DNA from: CBFGWV01 sp965652545
GTDB lineage: Bacteria > Pseudomonadota > Gammaproteobacteria > Competibacterales > Competibacteraceae
Assembly (NCBI GenBank): GCA_965652545.1
Contig: CBFGWV010000042.1
Span: 1-23,729, forward strand
Direction of reading: 5' to 3'
DNA: 23,729 nucleotides
The translations under genes were made by a program, and so were the position numbers. Within the stretch, counting starts at the first letter, position 1. The number at the start of each line of letters is the position of its first letter. Positions 1-7,362 of the stretch are shown here, piece by piece. The notes below the pieces were generated by a model. The model saw only the letters and a program-made list of their open reading frames with translations, was not told where the DNA came from and ran no database searches.

Positions 1-358
1 CGAATGCACTGGCCACTGCTGCGTATAGAGGCTGCGGTTACGACGGGATCTTTCGTCAAAACGTCGCATGCGCCTTTCGGCATATGGCGGCGGGCGCATG
101 CTCGTGATTACTGCATTGCAGCAGATCGCTGACCGGCGGAGACTGTGTCGCAGCTGTTCCTCAAGAGCGCCGGTAATAACCAGAGTCAAAGGCCTAGCCC
201 ATCCCGCAAGTAAGCCGAACAGCTCATTTTCCTGAGCCCTGAACAGAAAAACTGCTTATATTCCGCTCGCCCTCTGAGGCAATAGACATTAAGAGCGCTT
301 CACTCCATCAGGACAAGAAACCCTATTCGCTAGCTTTCACCGTGAAAATGCAGGCTAA
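1..358. other. Non-coding, AT-richer flank with no recognisable gene
   Basis: I see no convincing coding region, RNA gene or terminal repeat here. Short open frames on both strands lack a ribosome binding site, family motifs and the GC-rich third positions of the genes further right. Composition is less GC-rich than the rest of the window, matching the eroded IS66 fragment that follows. It may be decayed mobile DNA, but I find no transposase motifs upstream of position 359. Confidence 0.5.
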
Positions 359-564
359 GTGCTGCCCTTCGACAACAACCGTACAAAACGCGATCTGTGC
401 AGGATCAAGACCCAACAGAAAGTCTCCGGCACGTTCAGGGTGCACAGCACTTCGCCCGTATCCGCAGCCACATCTCCACCGCACGCAAACAGGGCCAGCA
501 CCTCATCGACGTCATCCGCTCACCTCCTCCGGACAACCCTGGGGCCTCTGTCTCCACTGCGTGA
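359..564 (+). pseudogene. IS66-family transposase (TnpC) C-terminal remnant, frameshifted
   Basis: Two plus-strand frames together read like the C-terminal end of an IS66 transposase. The first, about 359-439, gives LPFDNNRTKRDLCRIK and then QQKVSGTFR, matching the family pattern PFDNN-x-AERDLR-x-K-x-KQK-I/V-SGTFR. The reading then shifts frame at about 436-440 and continues as QGAQHFARIRSHISTARKQG to a stop at 562-564, matching the family's GA-x-x-F-x-RIRS-x-x-STARKQG block. The catalytic Glu of the NN-x-x-ERD motif is Lys here, and upstream catalytic domains are absent. It is therefore a dead fragment. It ends 8 bp from the stop codon of the convergent phospholipase D-like gene. No terminal inverted repeat or target duplication could be recognised. 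Confidence 0.78.
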
Positions 565-572
565 AAGTTGCC

Positions 573-1361
573 TCACCTTATGTGCTGCCGAACAATAGCC
601 TCCACACGTTTTGCTTCCTCAATCGCAAAGCTTGGAATACGTACTAGGACACTTCTTTCGCTATTTTTAAACGCATAGTTCGACAACCAATTGTTGCTAC
701 CGATAATGCAATACGCATTATCAACCACAAGTACCTTCTCATGATTTGCGAACTTCGCAACCATGACCCGAGCTTTATCGAGACTGCCGAGAAAGCTTAG
801 TGCGGACTTGGCGGTTGGAGTCATTTCGTGACCGCAGCTTGACTCCCAACCGAAACCGATAAATATACGAACACCCCTCTTTACCGCGGCGCGAAGGAGC
901 TGTTGGATTGCGGCGTCGAGCAGAGGGCTTCCGAGCCAGCCAGAGAGTATGTAGACGTTGCTCCTCGCCTCCGCGAATGCGCGCTTCAACACATTGAGGT
1001 GCTCATGGCCAGCGATGACTTCTAGCGATGCGCTCGAAGTAGTGAGCGCATCTCTCAGCACCTGCGCCTGTCTGTCTGTGATGTCATTCGACGCGAGGAT
1101 TGACTCAACACGGCGCTTTAGATCATCAATCTCCACATCTTTACTGCGCAAGTTCGAAGTGAGCGATGCGAGCCAGTTGCAGACACTGTAAGTTCCCCAG
1201 CAGAAGAACAGCTGAACCAACACCAATGGCAACATAAAGACGGCTAGAACAGTCCACACTGTCCAAGCTAAGCAAACCCAGAAGGCAGCCTTCCTACCTC
1301 TTGATGCGTACGCCACAACGACGGAGGCGATCACGAAGAGCTGCCAGATCACGACTTCCAT
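573..1361 (-). CDS. Membrane-anchored single-HKD phospholipase D-like protein
   Basis: This 262-residue protein has two hydrophobic segments at its N-terminus (about residues 5-20 and 28-57), a charged probable coiled coil (about 70-105), then one PLD-type domain (about 115-260). The HKD motif is complete: His207, Lys209, Asp214, followed by Gly221-Ser222-Asn224. With one HKD motif the enzyme would be expected to act as a dimer, as in Nuc-type nucleases of the PLDc_2 family; substrate (nucleic acid or phospholipid) cannot be told from sequence. The ATG at 1361 follows a GAGG seven bases upstream. Composition and codon use are clearly less GC-rich than in the genes to the right, and an IS66 relic abuts its 3' end, suggesting horizontal acquisition. 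A role in defence or DNA processing is possible but only inferred. Confidence 0.8.
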   Translation of the reverse strand: MEVVIWQLFVIASVVVAYASRGRKAAFWVCLAWTVWTVLAVFMLPLVLVQLFFCWGTYSVCNWLASLTSNLRSKDVEIDDLKRRVESILASNDITDRQAQVLRDALTTSSASLEVIAGHEHLNVLKRAFAEARSNVYILSGWLGSPLLDAAIQQLLRAAVKRGVRIFIGFGWESSCGHEMTPTAKSALSFLGSLDKARVMVAKFANHEKVLVVDNAYCIIGSNNWLSNYAFKNSERSVLVRIPSFAIEEAKRVEAIVRQHIR

Positions 1362-1405
1362 GGATCGCCTCAGAAAGTGGTGTAGAGTCTACAGTTGACA
1401 AGGCG

Positions 1406-1436
1406 GAATCGGGCCGATTCGGAGTATACCGACTCC
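1406..1436. promoter_or_regulatory. Two adjacent dyads upstream of the PLD-like gene
   Basis: GAATCGG-G-CCGATTC (1406-1420) is a perfect 7-bp inverted repeat with a one-base centre. It is directly followed by GGAGT-ATACCG-ACTCC (1421-1436). They lie 45-75 bp upstream of the minus-strand ATG at 1361, where operators or promoter-proximal sites are expected. On the minus strand TATACT at about 1424-1429 could be a -10 box, but I see no good -35. Function is unproven. Confidence 0.35.
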
Positions 1437-1893
1437 ATATAACACCTCCCACGGGTTGCATGAACTCGGCTCGATCATATCCACTTGAGGTCTTCGCCTA
1501 TAAATCGAACAAATGACACTGAGGTAGGCGTCACAGATCTGAGACACCACGGAAATGACTGACCATTCAATTAGTTAAACATCTCTTCGTTTACAAGCGT
1601 GTCATCTGACCAACCCAGCGGTTCATCATTGCTTTTCCTTGCCAGTGCACAGCCAGCCTCAGCCCCAGGAGCGCTTCATGCTTCCTCACACAGACCGGCG
1701 GCTATCAGGCGATCCAAGCTTAGCAGTCCCGCCAACTTGTCGGTGCTACATGGATTCTGTATAGCATTGTTAGCACCGACTGGACAGGCAGATTCGATGC
1801 CGCCGGATCGGCCACAGGGGTGGGCTCCATGTGCCATGATCGGTCGGGGCGGTTGCGGGTGATTTTGCGGCCGGGCCGGGCGCGCTCAGGATG
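1437..1893. other. Intergenic stretch without supported genes
   Basis: Several short open frames occur on both strands but none has both a ribosome binding site and recognisable motifs. Composition shifts from AT-richer on the left to GC-rich near 1800, so the edge of the presumed acquired segment probably lies here. The 16-base sequence AGGTAGGCGTCACAGA at 1522-1537, just left of centre, recurs at 16849-16864. Confidence 0.4.
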
Positions 1894-1928
1894 GCCGCCC
1901 GTTGGGCGGCTACCGGTTGAAAACCGGT
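1894..1928. terminator. Tandem hairpins downstream of regA-like gene
   Basis: Two perfect 7-bp stems lie side by side: GCCGCCC-GTT-GGGCGGC (1894-1910) and ACCGGTT-GAA-AACCGGT (1912-1928). They sit about 110 bp beyond the stop of the minus-strand response regulator gene and are the only strong secondary structures before the next gene. No clear run of T follows on the minus strand, so this is a probable but not classical rho-independent terminator. Confidence 0.5.
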
Positions 1929-2036
1929 GATCCCAGGGGTGGTCCCAGGGTGCGAGCGGTTTGATGTTGCGGAGCCGTTCCGTCGGACCGTTGCCGATGT
2001 CGCAACGGCATGTCGGTGTGTTCGTTTCGTTGATGA

Positions 2037-2573
2037 CTACTCCCGCACCGGCTTTTTCGCCAACTTCCGCTGTAGCGTCCGCCGATGCATGCGCAACGCC
2101 CTTGCGGTTGCGGAGATGTTTCCGTCGTTCTCGGCCAGTACGCGCTGAATGTGCTCCCAGGCAATGCGGTCGACGGGCCAGGGTTGTTCGCCGACGGGGT
2201 GGTCGGGGTCGCCCTGCTCGCGGGCGAAGGCGGCGACGACGGTGTCGGCGTCGGTGGGTTTGGCCAGGTAGTGGATGGCGCCCAGTTTGATGGCTTCGAC
2301 GGCGGTGCTGACGCTGGCATAGCCGGTGAGCACGACAGTGACGATGTGGTGCTGGGCCAGCCAGGGCACGAGCATGAGGCCGGACTCGCCAGGCATGCGC
2401 AGGTCGACGACGGCGTGGGTGGGCCGGCGGGCTCTGACGGCGGCACGGGCGGCGTCAGCATCGCCGGCGGTGCGCGCGGGCCAGCCGCGTCGGGTCAGGG
2501 CGGTGGCGAGGACCTGGGCGAAAACCTCGTCATCGTCCACCACCAGGACGTCGGGTGTCTCGTTCATCGGCAT
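2037..2573 (-). CDS. regA: RegA/PrrA/ActR-type redox response regulator
   Basis: This 178-residue regulator has a receiver domain (about residues 8-118) with acidic pocket Asp13-Asp15, phospho-acceptor Asp57 (VVDLRMPGESG), Thr83 and Lys105. A short linker leads to a Fis-type helix-turn-helix (about 138-172) ending in NISATARALRMHRRTLQRKL, close to the characteristic RegA/PrrA/RoxR C-terminus. Family members bind DNA to control respiratory, energy and carbon metabolism genes in response to redox state. The ATG at 2573 immediately follows the TAA of the kinase gene (TAAATG), so the pair is translationally linked. A second ATG two codons downstream is possible. Family assignment is firm; the target genes in this organism are unknown. 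Confidence 0.93.
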   Translation of the reverse strand: MPMNETPDVLVVDDDEVFAQVLATALTRRGWPARTAGDADAARAAVRARRPTHAVVDLRMPGESGLMLVPWLAQHHIVTVVLTGYASVSTAVEAIKLGAIHYLAKPTDADTVVAAFAREQGDPDHPVGEQPWPVDRIAWEHIQRVLAENDGNISATARALRMHRRTLQRKLAKKPVRE

Positions 2574-3845
2574 TTACTCTATCGTGGATACGGAAACCAG
2601 CGGCAGGCGCACGCGGGTGGAGGCGCCGCCGGCGTCCCGGTTTTTCAGTTGTACACCGCCACCAAGGCGCTCGAGGACGGCACAGGCCAGCAGCACGCCG
2701 AATCCTCGCCCTTCGGGGCGTGTGGTCACCGGTTCGCGCCCCAGCCGGGACAGCACGTGCTCGGGAATGCCCGGGCCTTCGTCGTCGATGATCAGCTCGA
2801 GTACGCCCTCACGCACCCGCGCCTGCACGGTGACCCGCGCGGGCGAGGCTTGGGCGGCGTTGTCGAGCAGGTTGTACAAAGCCTGTGCCAAGGCGTCGTC
2901 GGCCAGGAAGCGGATGTCGGGCAACGGGTCGATGTCCAGGACGATTTCGGTACGCGGGTGGTGCAGTTGCCAGCGCGAGAGCACCTCGTCGAGGTACGCC
3001 GGCAGGTGTTGCGCGGCACCGCTTTCGGCGGGTGCGCAGCCAGCCTGGTCGAGCAGTCGGCGGCTGACTTGTTTGCAGCGATCGAGCTGCCCGCGCAAGG
3101 TGGCGAGCTCGCTCTGGAACTGGGCATCGTCGGGGGCGTGACGCGCCAGTTCCCCAGCCAGCACCTGGATGGTCGACAGCGGCGTCCCCAGATCGTGCGC
3201 CGCACTGGCCGCCTGGGTGGCCAGCGCCAGGATCTTCTCATCGCGCAGGGCCTGCTCGCGTGCGCGGGCGAGCTCCTGGTCGCGCCTGCGCAGGCCGTTG
3301 GCCATGCGCACCACGAACCAGGCCACGCCCATGGCGCAGATGACGAAGCCGAACCACAGGCCGACGATTTGATAAGGGATGACGTGGTCGGGTATGGCCA
3401 TGGGTTTGTAGACGACGAGCAGGCCGCTGAACGCGGCAACTACCAGGGCGGTCAGGGCGCCGGTGTAGGCGGCCGGCAACACGGCGGCGGCGATAGTCAG
3501 GGGGAGCAGAAACAGCACGGTGAACGGGTTGGTCGCCCCACCGGCCAGGGCCAGCACCAGGGCGAGCTGGATGACATCCGCGGTCAACTGCACGAACAGC
3601 TCGCGGTCGCCGACCGGGGTCTGCCGGCGACCGCGCAGGCGCAACATGGTCAGGCCATTGATCAGCGCCAGCCCGCCGACCAGGGCGAACAGGGGCCCCA
3701 TCGGCAAGCCGACGCCCATGAACGCGCCGGTGACCACAAGCACGATCGTCTGTCCGGCCAGGGCGAAGGTACGAAGGATGACCAACTGTTCAAGGCTGTG
3801 CTGCTGACTCGTCACGGACTCTACCTTGGGCTGCAGGTCACACAC
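2574..3845 (-). CDS. regB: RegB/PrrB/ActS-type redox sensor histidine kinase
   Basis: This 423-residue inner-membrane kinase carries about six transmembrane segments (residues 20-180). The GGATNPF motif at 102-108 matches the GG-x-x-NPF quinone-sensing site of RegB. The H-box is AAHDLGTPLSTIQ with His217, and Cys257 in LDRCKQV matches the redox-active cysteine of RegB. The ATPase domain has an N-box (NLLDNA, 325-330) and a G-box (DDEGPGI, 354-360). It should autophosphorylate on His217 and pass the phosphate to the RegA-type protein encoded immediately downstream. The furthest start is a GTG at 3845; a GTG at 3815 has an AAGG at better spacing and may be the true start. The gene diverges from the chorismate mutase gene across 83 bp. 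Confidence 0.93.
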   Translation of the reverse strand: MCDLQPKVESVTSQQHSLEQLVILRTFALAGQTIVLVVTGAFMGVGLPMGPLFALVGGLALINGLTMLRLRGRRQTPVGDRELFVQLTADVIQLALVLALAGGATNPFTVLFLLPLTIAAAVLPAAYTGALTALVVAAFSGLLVVYKPMAIPDHVIPYQIVGLWFGFVICAMGVAWFVVRMANGLRRRDQELARAREQALRDEKILALATQAASAAHDLGTPLSTIQVLAGELARHAPDDAQFQSELATLRGQLDRCKQVSRRLLDQAGCAPAESGAAQHLPAYLDEVLSRWQLHHPRTEIVLDIDPLPDIRFLADDALAQALYNLLDNAAQASPARVTVQARVREGVLELIIDDEGPGIPEHVLSRLGREPVTTRPEGRGFGVLLACAVLERLGGGVQLKNRDAGGASTRVRLPLVSVSTIE

Positions 3846-3928
3846 TCTCGATTAAACCAGCAGCGTTCAAGAACTATTCGCATCGGGCTCCGGTCATCTA
3901 CCCTGCCGCCTGGACACAAGGAACGATA

Positions 3929-4519
3929 ATGAACAACGCAAGAACACGCTCCCCGAACTACATTCGCCATTTGCTCGCCTTGGCACTGGTGCTGCTGCTT
4001 GCCGGCTGCCAGATGCCGCCTCCCGCCCCCCAATCCTCCACCGACACCGCCAAAATCGACCGCCTGCTGGTTCTCATCGACCAGCGGCTGGATGTCGCCC
4101 CCATGGTGGCCCAGGCCAAGTGGAACTCCGGTGCCCCCATCAGCGCCCCGGAGCGTGAGGCGCAGATCCTCCAGCAAGTGGCCGCGGAGGCCGCGGCGGC
4201 GGGGGTAGACCCGGCGTTTGCGCACGACTTCTTCCAGGCCCAGTTCGAGGCGAGCAAGGAGTTTCAGGAGCGTCAACATGCGCAATGGCGCAGCGAGGGC
4301 CAGCCGCCGTTCGCCTCCGCGCCCGACCTGGGTCGCGATGTGCGCCCGCTCCTGGATGCGCTCACGCCGCAGTTGATCGTCGCACTGCGCGATGTGCAGC
4401 CGTTCATCGCCAACGAGGATGCCGTGGCCTACATCCACGAGGTGGCGCCGGGCATCGTCCGCGGTGACTTCAACGGCAACCCGCGCGCCATCGCCCTGGC
4501 GCCGCTGACCGGGCAATAG
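3929..4519 (+). CDS. Exported chorismate mutase (AroQ-gamma), predicted lipoprotein
   Basis: Chorismate mutase converts chorismate to prephenate on the route to phenylalanine and tyrosine. This 196-residue protein matches the secreted AroQ-gamma class: LIDQRLDVAPMVAQAKWNSG (49-68), then PEREAQIL and a GVDP-x-FA-x-x-FF-x-AQFEA segment (92-108). Arg53, Lys64 and Arg76 sit where the class has active-site residues. Its N-terminus has a basic patch, a hydrophobic stretch and a lipobox, LAGC27, predicting lipid attachment and a periplasm-facing position. The ATG at 3929 follows AAGGA six bases upstream. A bifunctional or dehydratase-fused enzyme can be excluded because there is no extra domain. The role of exported chorismate mutases is not settled. 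Confidence 0.9.
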   Translation: MNNARTRSPNYIRHLLALALVLLLAGCQMPPPAPQSSTDTAKIDRLLVLIDQRLDVAPMVAQAKWNSGAPISAPEREAQILQQVAAEAAAAGVDPAFAHDFFQAQFEASKEFQERQHAQWRSEGQPPFASAPDLGRDVRPLLDALTPQLIVALRDVQPFIANEDAVAYIHEVAPGIVRGDFNGNPRAIALAPLTGQ

Positions 4520-4525
4520 ACCCCG

Positions 4526-5431
4526 TCAGCGATCCCACACGGGCTCGCTGAACGTCGGGTCCGTGTGCAACGCCCAATAGTGATCGCGGATCCAGCGGGT
4601 GAGCGGCCCGGGCCGGCCATCGCCGACCACGACGCCATCGATACGTGTCACCGGCATGATGCCCCCGGCCGTGCTGGTGACGAACACCTCGCCGGCCGTA
4701 CGCACTCGCGCGGCCGGTAGCGTGTGGCACTGGACGGCGAGGCCCAGTCGCGCGGCAATCTCCAACACCGTTCGCCGGGTGATGCCTTCGAGTACACCGC
4801 TCGCGGGCGTGGTGAGGCATTCGCCGTGTACGGCGAAGACATTGAAACCCGGCCCTTCGATCACATTGTCCTGGGCATCGACCAGCAATGCGGTCTCCGC
4901 GCCGCGATCGTAGGCCTGGAACAAGCCGCGCACCATGTCGAGCCAGTGGTAATTCTTCACCCGCGGGTCGACGGAGGCCGGGGGTATGCGCTGCGTCGGG
5001 ACGATCGCCAGATCAAGCCCAGTTTCCTGTTTCTCCGGCGATGCAATCCACACGAACGGGATGGCGAAGGCGTAAAAGGCGTTGGCACACTCACGCGGGT
5101 CGCGCGTACCGGCCGGCGGAACACCGCGGGTGCAGATCATCTCCACATAGGCGTCGCCGAGGCCGGCGCTGTGCACACAATCGAACAACACCTCTCGAAT
5201 CGCCGTCCGATCCAGGGGCAAGCGCATGCGCAGCTCGCGCATGCCTTGCTCGAAACGATCCAGATGATCGTCCAGACGGAAGAACCGCCCTTTCCACAGA
5301 TGCGCCACATCATAGGTGGCATCGGAGTGCAGGAAGCCCCAGTCCAGGATCGGGATCCGGGCCTGCTCGATGGGCACGATGCGCCCATCGACGTAGGCGG
5401 CGCCGCGTTCGAATCCAGGTTGGGGTGTCAT
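4526..5431 (-). CDS. Fold-type-IV PLP aminotransferase, (R)-amine transaminase-like
   Basis: This 301-residue enzyme belongs to aminotransferase class IV (BCAT / D-amino acid transaminase / (R)-amine transaminase). Catalytic Lys159 lies in DPRVKNYHWLDMVRG, the PLP pyridine-binding Glu192 in IEGPGFNVF, and the phosphate-binding loop in TSTAGGIMP (252-260). From memory, LHSDATYDV (34-42), GRFFRLDDHLDRF (48-60), VKN-x-x-W-x-D-x-VRG and the C-terminal YWALH resemble fungal and bacterial (R)-selective amine transaminases more than classical D-alanine transaminases. Substrate is not determinable here. The ATG at 5431 has GAGG upstream; the same frame stays open much further, but only by running antisense through the transporter gene. 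It lies 26 bp downstream of that transporter, so the two are probably one operon. Confidence 0.88.
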   Translation of the reverse strand: MTPQPGFERGAAYVDGRIVPIEQARIPILDWGFLHSDATYDVAHLWKGRFFRLDDHLDRFEQGMRELRMRLPLDRTAIREVLFDCVHSAGLGDAYVEMICTRGVPPAGTRDPRECANAFYAFAIPFVWIASPEKQETGLDLAIVPTQRIPPASVDPRVKNYHWLDMVRGLFQAYDRGAETALLVDAQDNVIEGPGFNVFAVHGECLTTPASGVLEGITRRTVLEIAARLGLAVQCHTLPAARVRTAGEVFVTSTAGGIMPVTRIDGVVVGDGRPGPLTRWIRDHYWALHTDPTFSEPVWDR

Positions 5432-5457
5432 GGCTGGACCTCGCAAAAGTATCGGAA

Positions 5458-6390
5458 TCAATCCACCCCTTGCGACGGGGGGGACGGTGTCTTGCCGGCC
5501 GCCCGTTTGAGGCGGATCTCGCGCACCGTGATGTACAAGGTTGAGGCAATGACCACACCCGCGCCCAGCATCGTCAAGCCGTTGGGGATATCGCCGAACA
5601 AGGCATATCCCAGCGCGATGGCGAAGATCAAACGGGTGTAGTCGATCGGCGACATGACCGCCGCGTCGCCCTCGGCCATGCCCTTGATGTACAGCCACTG
5701 GGTCAGGGTGCCGAGCACGCCCATGGCGGCCAGCAGCCCCAGGTCCGGCAGCGTCGGCCAGCGCCACACGAACAAGGCCGGCGGTATGGACAGCACCAGG
5801 CCGAGCACCGCCGACCAGGCCATCAGCGTCATGGTGGAGTGGTCGCGGGTCATGATCTTCATGCCGGTGACAGTCAGGGCAAAGAGAAACGACGCCGTCA
5901 GTGCGGCAGCCGCGGCCCAGCTGATCATCTGGCTGGACCCGGTCGGCTGCAGCATGAGCAACACCCCCAGAAACCCGACCACTGTCGCCGAGATGCGCCG
6001 CACCCCCACCCGTTCGCCGAGCACGAAGATTGCCAGCGGCACCAGCCACAGCGTGCGCGTGAACGATAAGGCGTTGGCCTCGGCCAGCGGCATGACCTGG
6101 TACGCGTAAAAGGCCAGGATCATGCCCACGGTACCGGCCGCGGAGCGAAACAGCAGAATGCCGGGGCGGCTGGTGCGGAACACGGCGATCGGATCGCGCA
6201 GCATCAGCGGCAGCAGCACGATCATCCCCGCCGCCTGGCGGTAGAAGGTCTGCAACGCCGCCGGGTAGTCGTCGCCGAGAAACTTGATGAGCGTGGTCAT
6301 GACCGTGAAGGTCAAGGCCGAGAGCAACATCCACAACGCCCCGCGAAGATTGCGCGGCTGGCGGGCGAAGGCGGTGGCCAGGCGATTCAC
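5458..6390 (-). CDS. DMT-superfamily (EamA) inner-membrane transporter
   Basis: This 310-residue protein has about ten hydrophobic segments in two repeated EamA halves (about residues 15-145 and 158-290). Typical features are LIKFLGDDYPAALQTFYRQ near the start and the LAEANALSFTRTLWLVPLA segment with the GERVG signature at the end of repeat one. DMT proteins usually export amino acids, metabolites or nucleotide-linked compounds; the substrate cannot be inferred from sequence. The start is a GTG at 6390 with AGGGA upstream. The next gene, a PLP aminotransferase, begins 26 bp downstream, suggesting that the transported compound may be an amino acid, keto acid or amine (inference). Confidence 0.9.
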   Translation of the reverse strand: MNRLATAFARQPRNLRGALWMLLSALTFTVMTTLIKFLGDDYPAALQTFYRQAAGMIVLLPLMLRDPIAVFRTSRPGILLFRSAAGTVGMILAFYAYQVMPLAEANALSFTRTLWLVPLAIFVLGERVGVRRISATVVGFLGVLLMLQPTGSSQMISWAAAAALTASFLFALTVTGMKIMTRDHSTMTLMAWSAVLGLVLSIPPALFVWRWPTLPDLGLLAAMGVLGTLTQWLYIKGMAEGDAAVMSPIDYTRLIFAIALGYALFGDIPNGLTMLGAGVVIASTLYITVREIRLKRAAGKTPSPPSQGVD

Positions 6391-6465
6391 AGCAGTCCCT
6401 TCATGGCGGCGGAAGCTCCAGCATACGCCACAGAATGGCGGTGGCGCCCGGCGCCGCGGGAGAAA

Positions 6466-7314
6466 TCAGGCCGCGGCGGCGTCCGATGCCTTGTGCACTG
6501 CGAAGTCGTCCTCAGCCACGCGGCGGGCCAGCGTAGCCACTGCCCGGGGCATCCACCACAGCGTAAAGATGCCGAACCCCAACCGCACCAGGTACAGAAT
6601 GAAGAACAAGGCCAGTAGTCCCGGCTCACCCCAGTTCAGCGGCAACCACACCAGAATGAGCATGCCGGCATACAGAGCGGCCACACTGCCGGACTCCAGG
6701 AACATCAGCTCCTCGCCCGGCTCGCTGGCACGGATCCGCCAAGCACCGAATACACCGCCGCCTAACCGCCAGAGTGCATCCAGCCCGGCCAACCAGACGA
6801 AGGCCGGCTGGGCAATCACCGTGCGCCAGGACGCCATGCCGCTCTCCCCCGCTGCCGCCGCGACGGCGATCACCAGGAATGGCGAGCAGACCAGTGCAAT
6901 GACCAGTATCACCAGCGGATTGGCGTCCTTACCCCGCTCGGGCCGTGTACCGGTGCCGTCCTCGAGGCCATCGCAGATGAGCAGCACATCGCTGGCGTCG
7001 TGATCGCGCTGATGGCTGGCGGCGATCCAGCGTTTGGCCAGCAGATAGCGCGGCACGTCCGCCACCACCGTCACCATAGCGTCGATCAGCATGAACAACA
7101 GCATCGCCTGCGGTGACCAGCCCAGGGCGAACAGGCCAACGAGCGGAATGAGCCCGGACGCGGCAATGTTGAACGCCCGATGCCGCGCCTCGCGCAGGCC
7201 GTGCTCGCGGTAATAGTGCACCGCCCGCGGCCCATTGCGGCGGGCACGGGCGATATCGGCGGCGCTGATCGTCACGGCCGATGCATTCTTGCGACGGGTC
7301 TTTCTGTGGGCCAT
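6466..7314 (-). CDS. Uncharacterised multi-pass membrane protein
   Basis: This protein of about 282 residues has a basic, Arg/Lys-rich N-terminal 45 residues and five to six hydrophobic segments (roughly residues 48-65, 68-90, 130-152, 163-190, 210-225 and 235-262). It has no motif I can tie to a characterised transporter or enzyme. The layout resembles DUF6498-type membrane proteins, but that is a tentative match from memory. The ATG at 7314 is preferred to an upstream in-frame TTG at 7323; neither has a convincing Shine-Dalgarno sequence. A TTGACA lies just upstream and could be part of a promoter. It is co-directional with the transporter and the DUF2285 gene, with gaps of 75 and 48 bp, but a shared function is not evident. 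Confidence 0.72.
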   Translation of the reverse strand: MAHRKTRRKNASAVTISAADIARARRNGPRAVHYYREHGLREARHRAFNIAASGLIPLVGLFALGWSPQAMLLFMLIDAMVTVVADVPRYLLAKRWIAASHQRDHDASDVLLICDGLEDGTGTRPERGKDANPLVILVIALVCSPFLVIAVAAAAGESGMASWRTVIAQPAFVWLAGLDALWRLGGGVFGAWRIRASEPGEELMFLESGSVAALYAGMLILVWLPLNWGEPGLLALFFILYLVRLGFGIFTLWWMPRAVATLARRVAEDDFAVHKASDAAAA

Positions 7315-7362
7315 GCGCAACAATCGTGTCCGGCGCGGGCGCTGTCAATTGATTGGCAGGCG

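Noticed and set aside
1599..1862. 87-codon plus-strand frame and the antisense frames opposite it
   Set aside because: No family motif, no ribosome binding site, and composition does not favour any one frame. It could be an old remnant but cannot be assigned.
2085..3929. 614-codon plus-strand open frame antisense to regBA
   Set aside because: It mirrors the GC-rich third positions of the kinase and regulator genes. The protein is Gly/Gln/Asp-rich with no family motifs, while both minus-strand genes have complete catalytic motifs.
4526..6334. 602-codon minus-strand frame suggesting a fusion with the aminotransferase
   Set aside because: The first 300 codons are an out-of-frame reading of the transporter gene. 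The aminotransferase has its own start at 5431 with a ribosome binding site and family-normal length.
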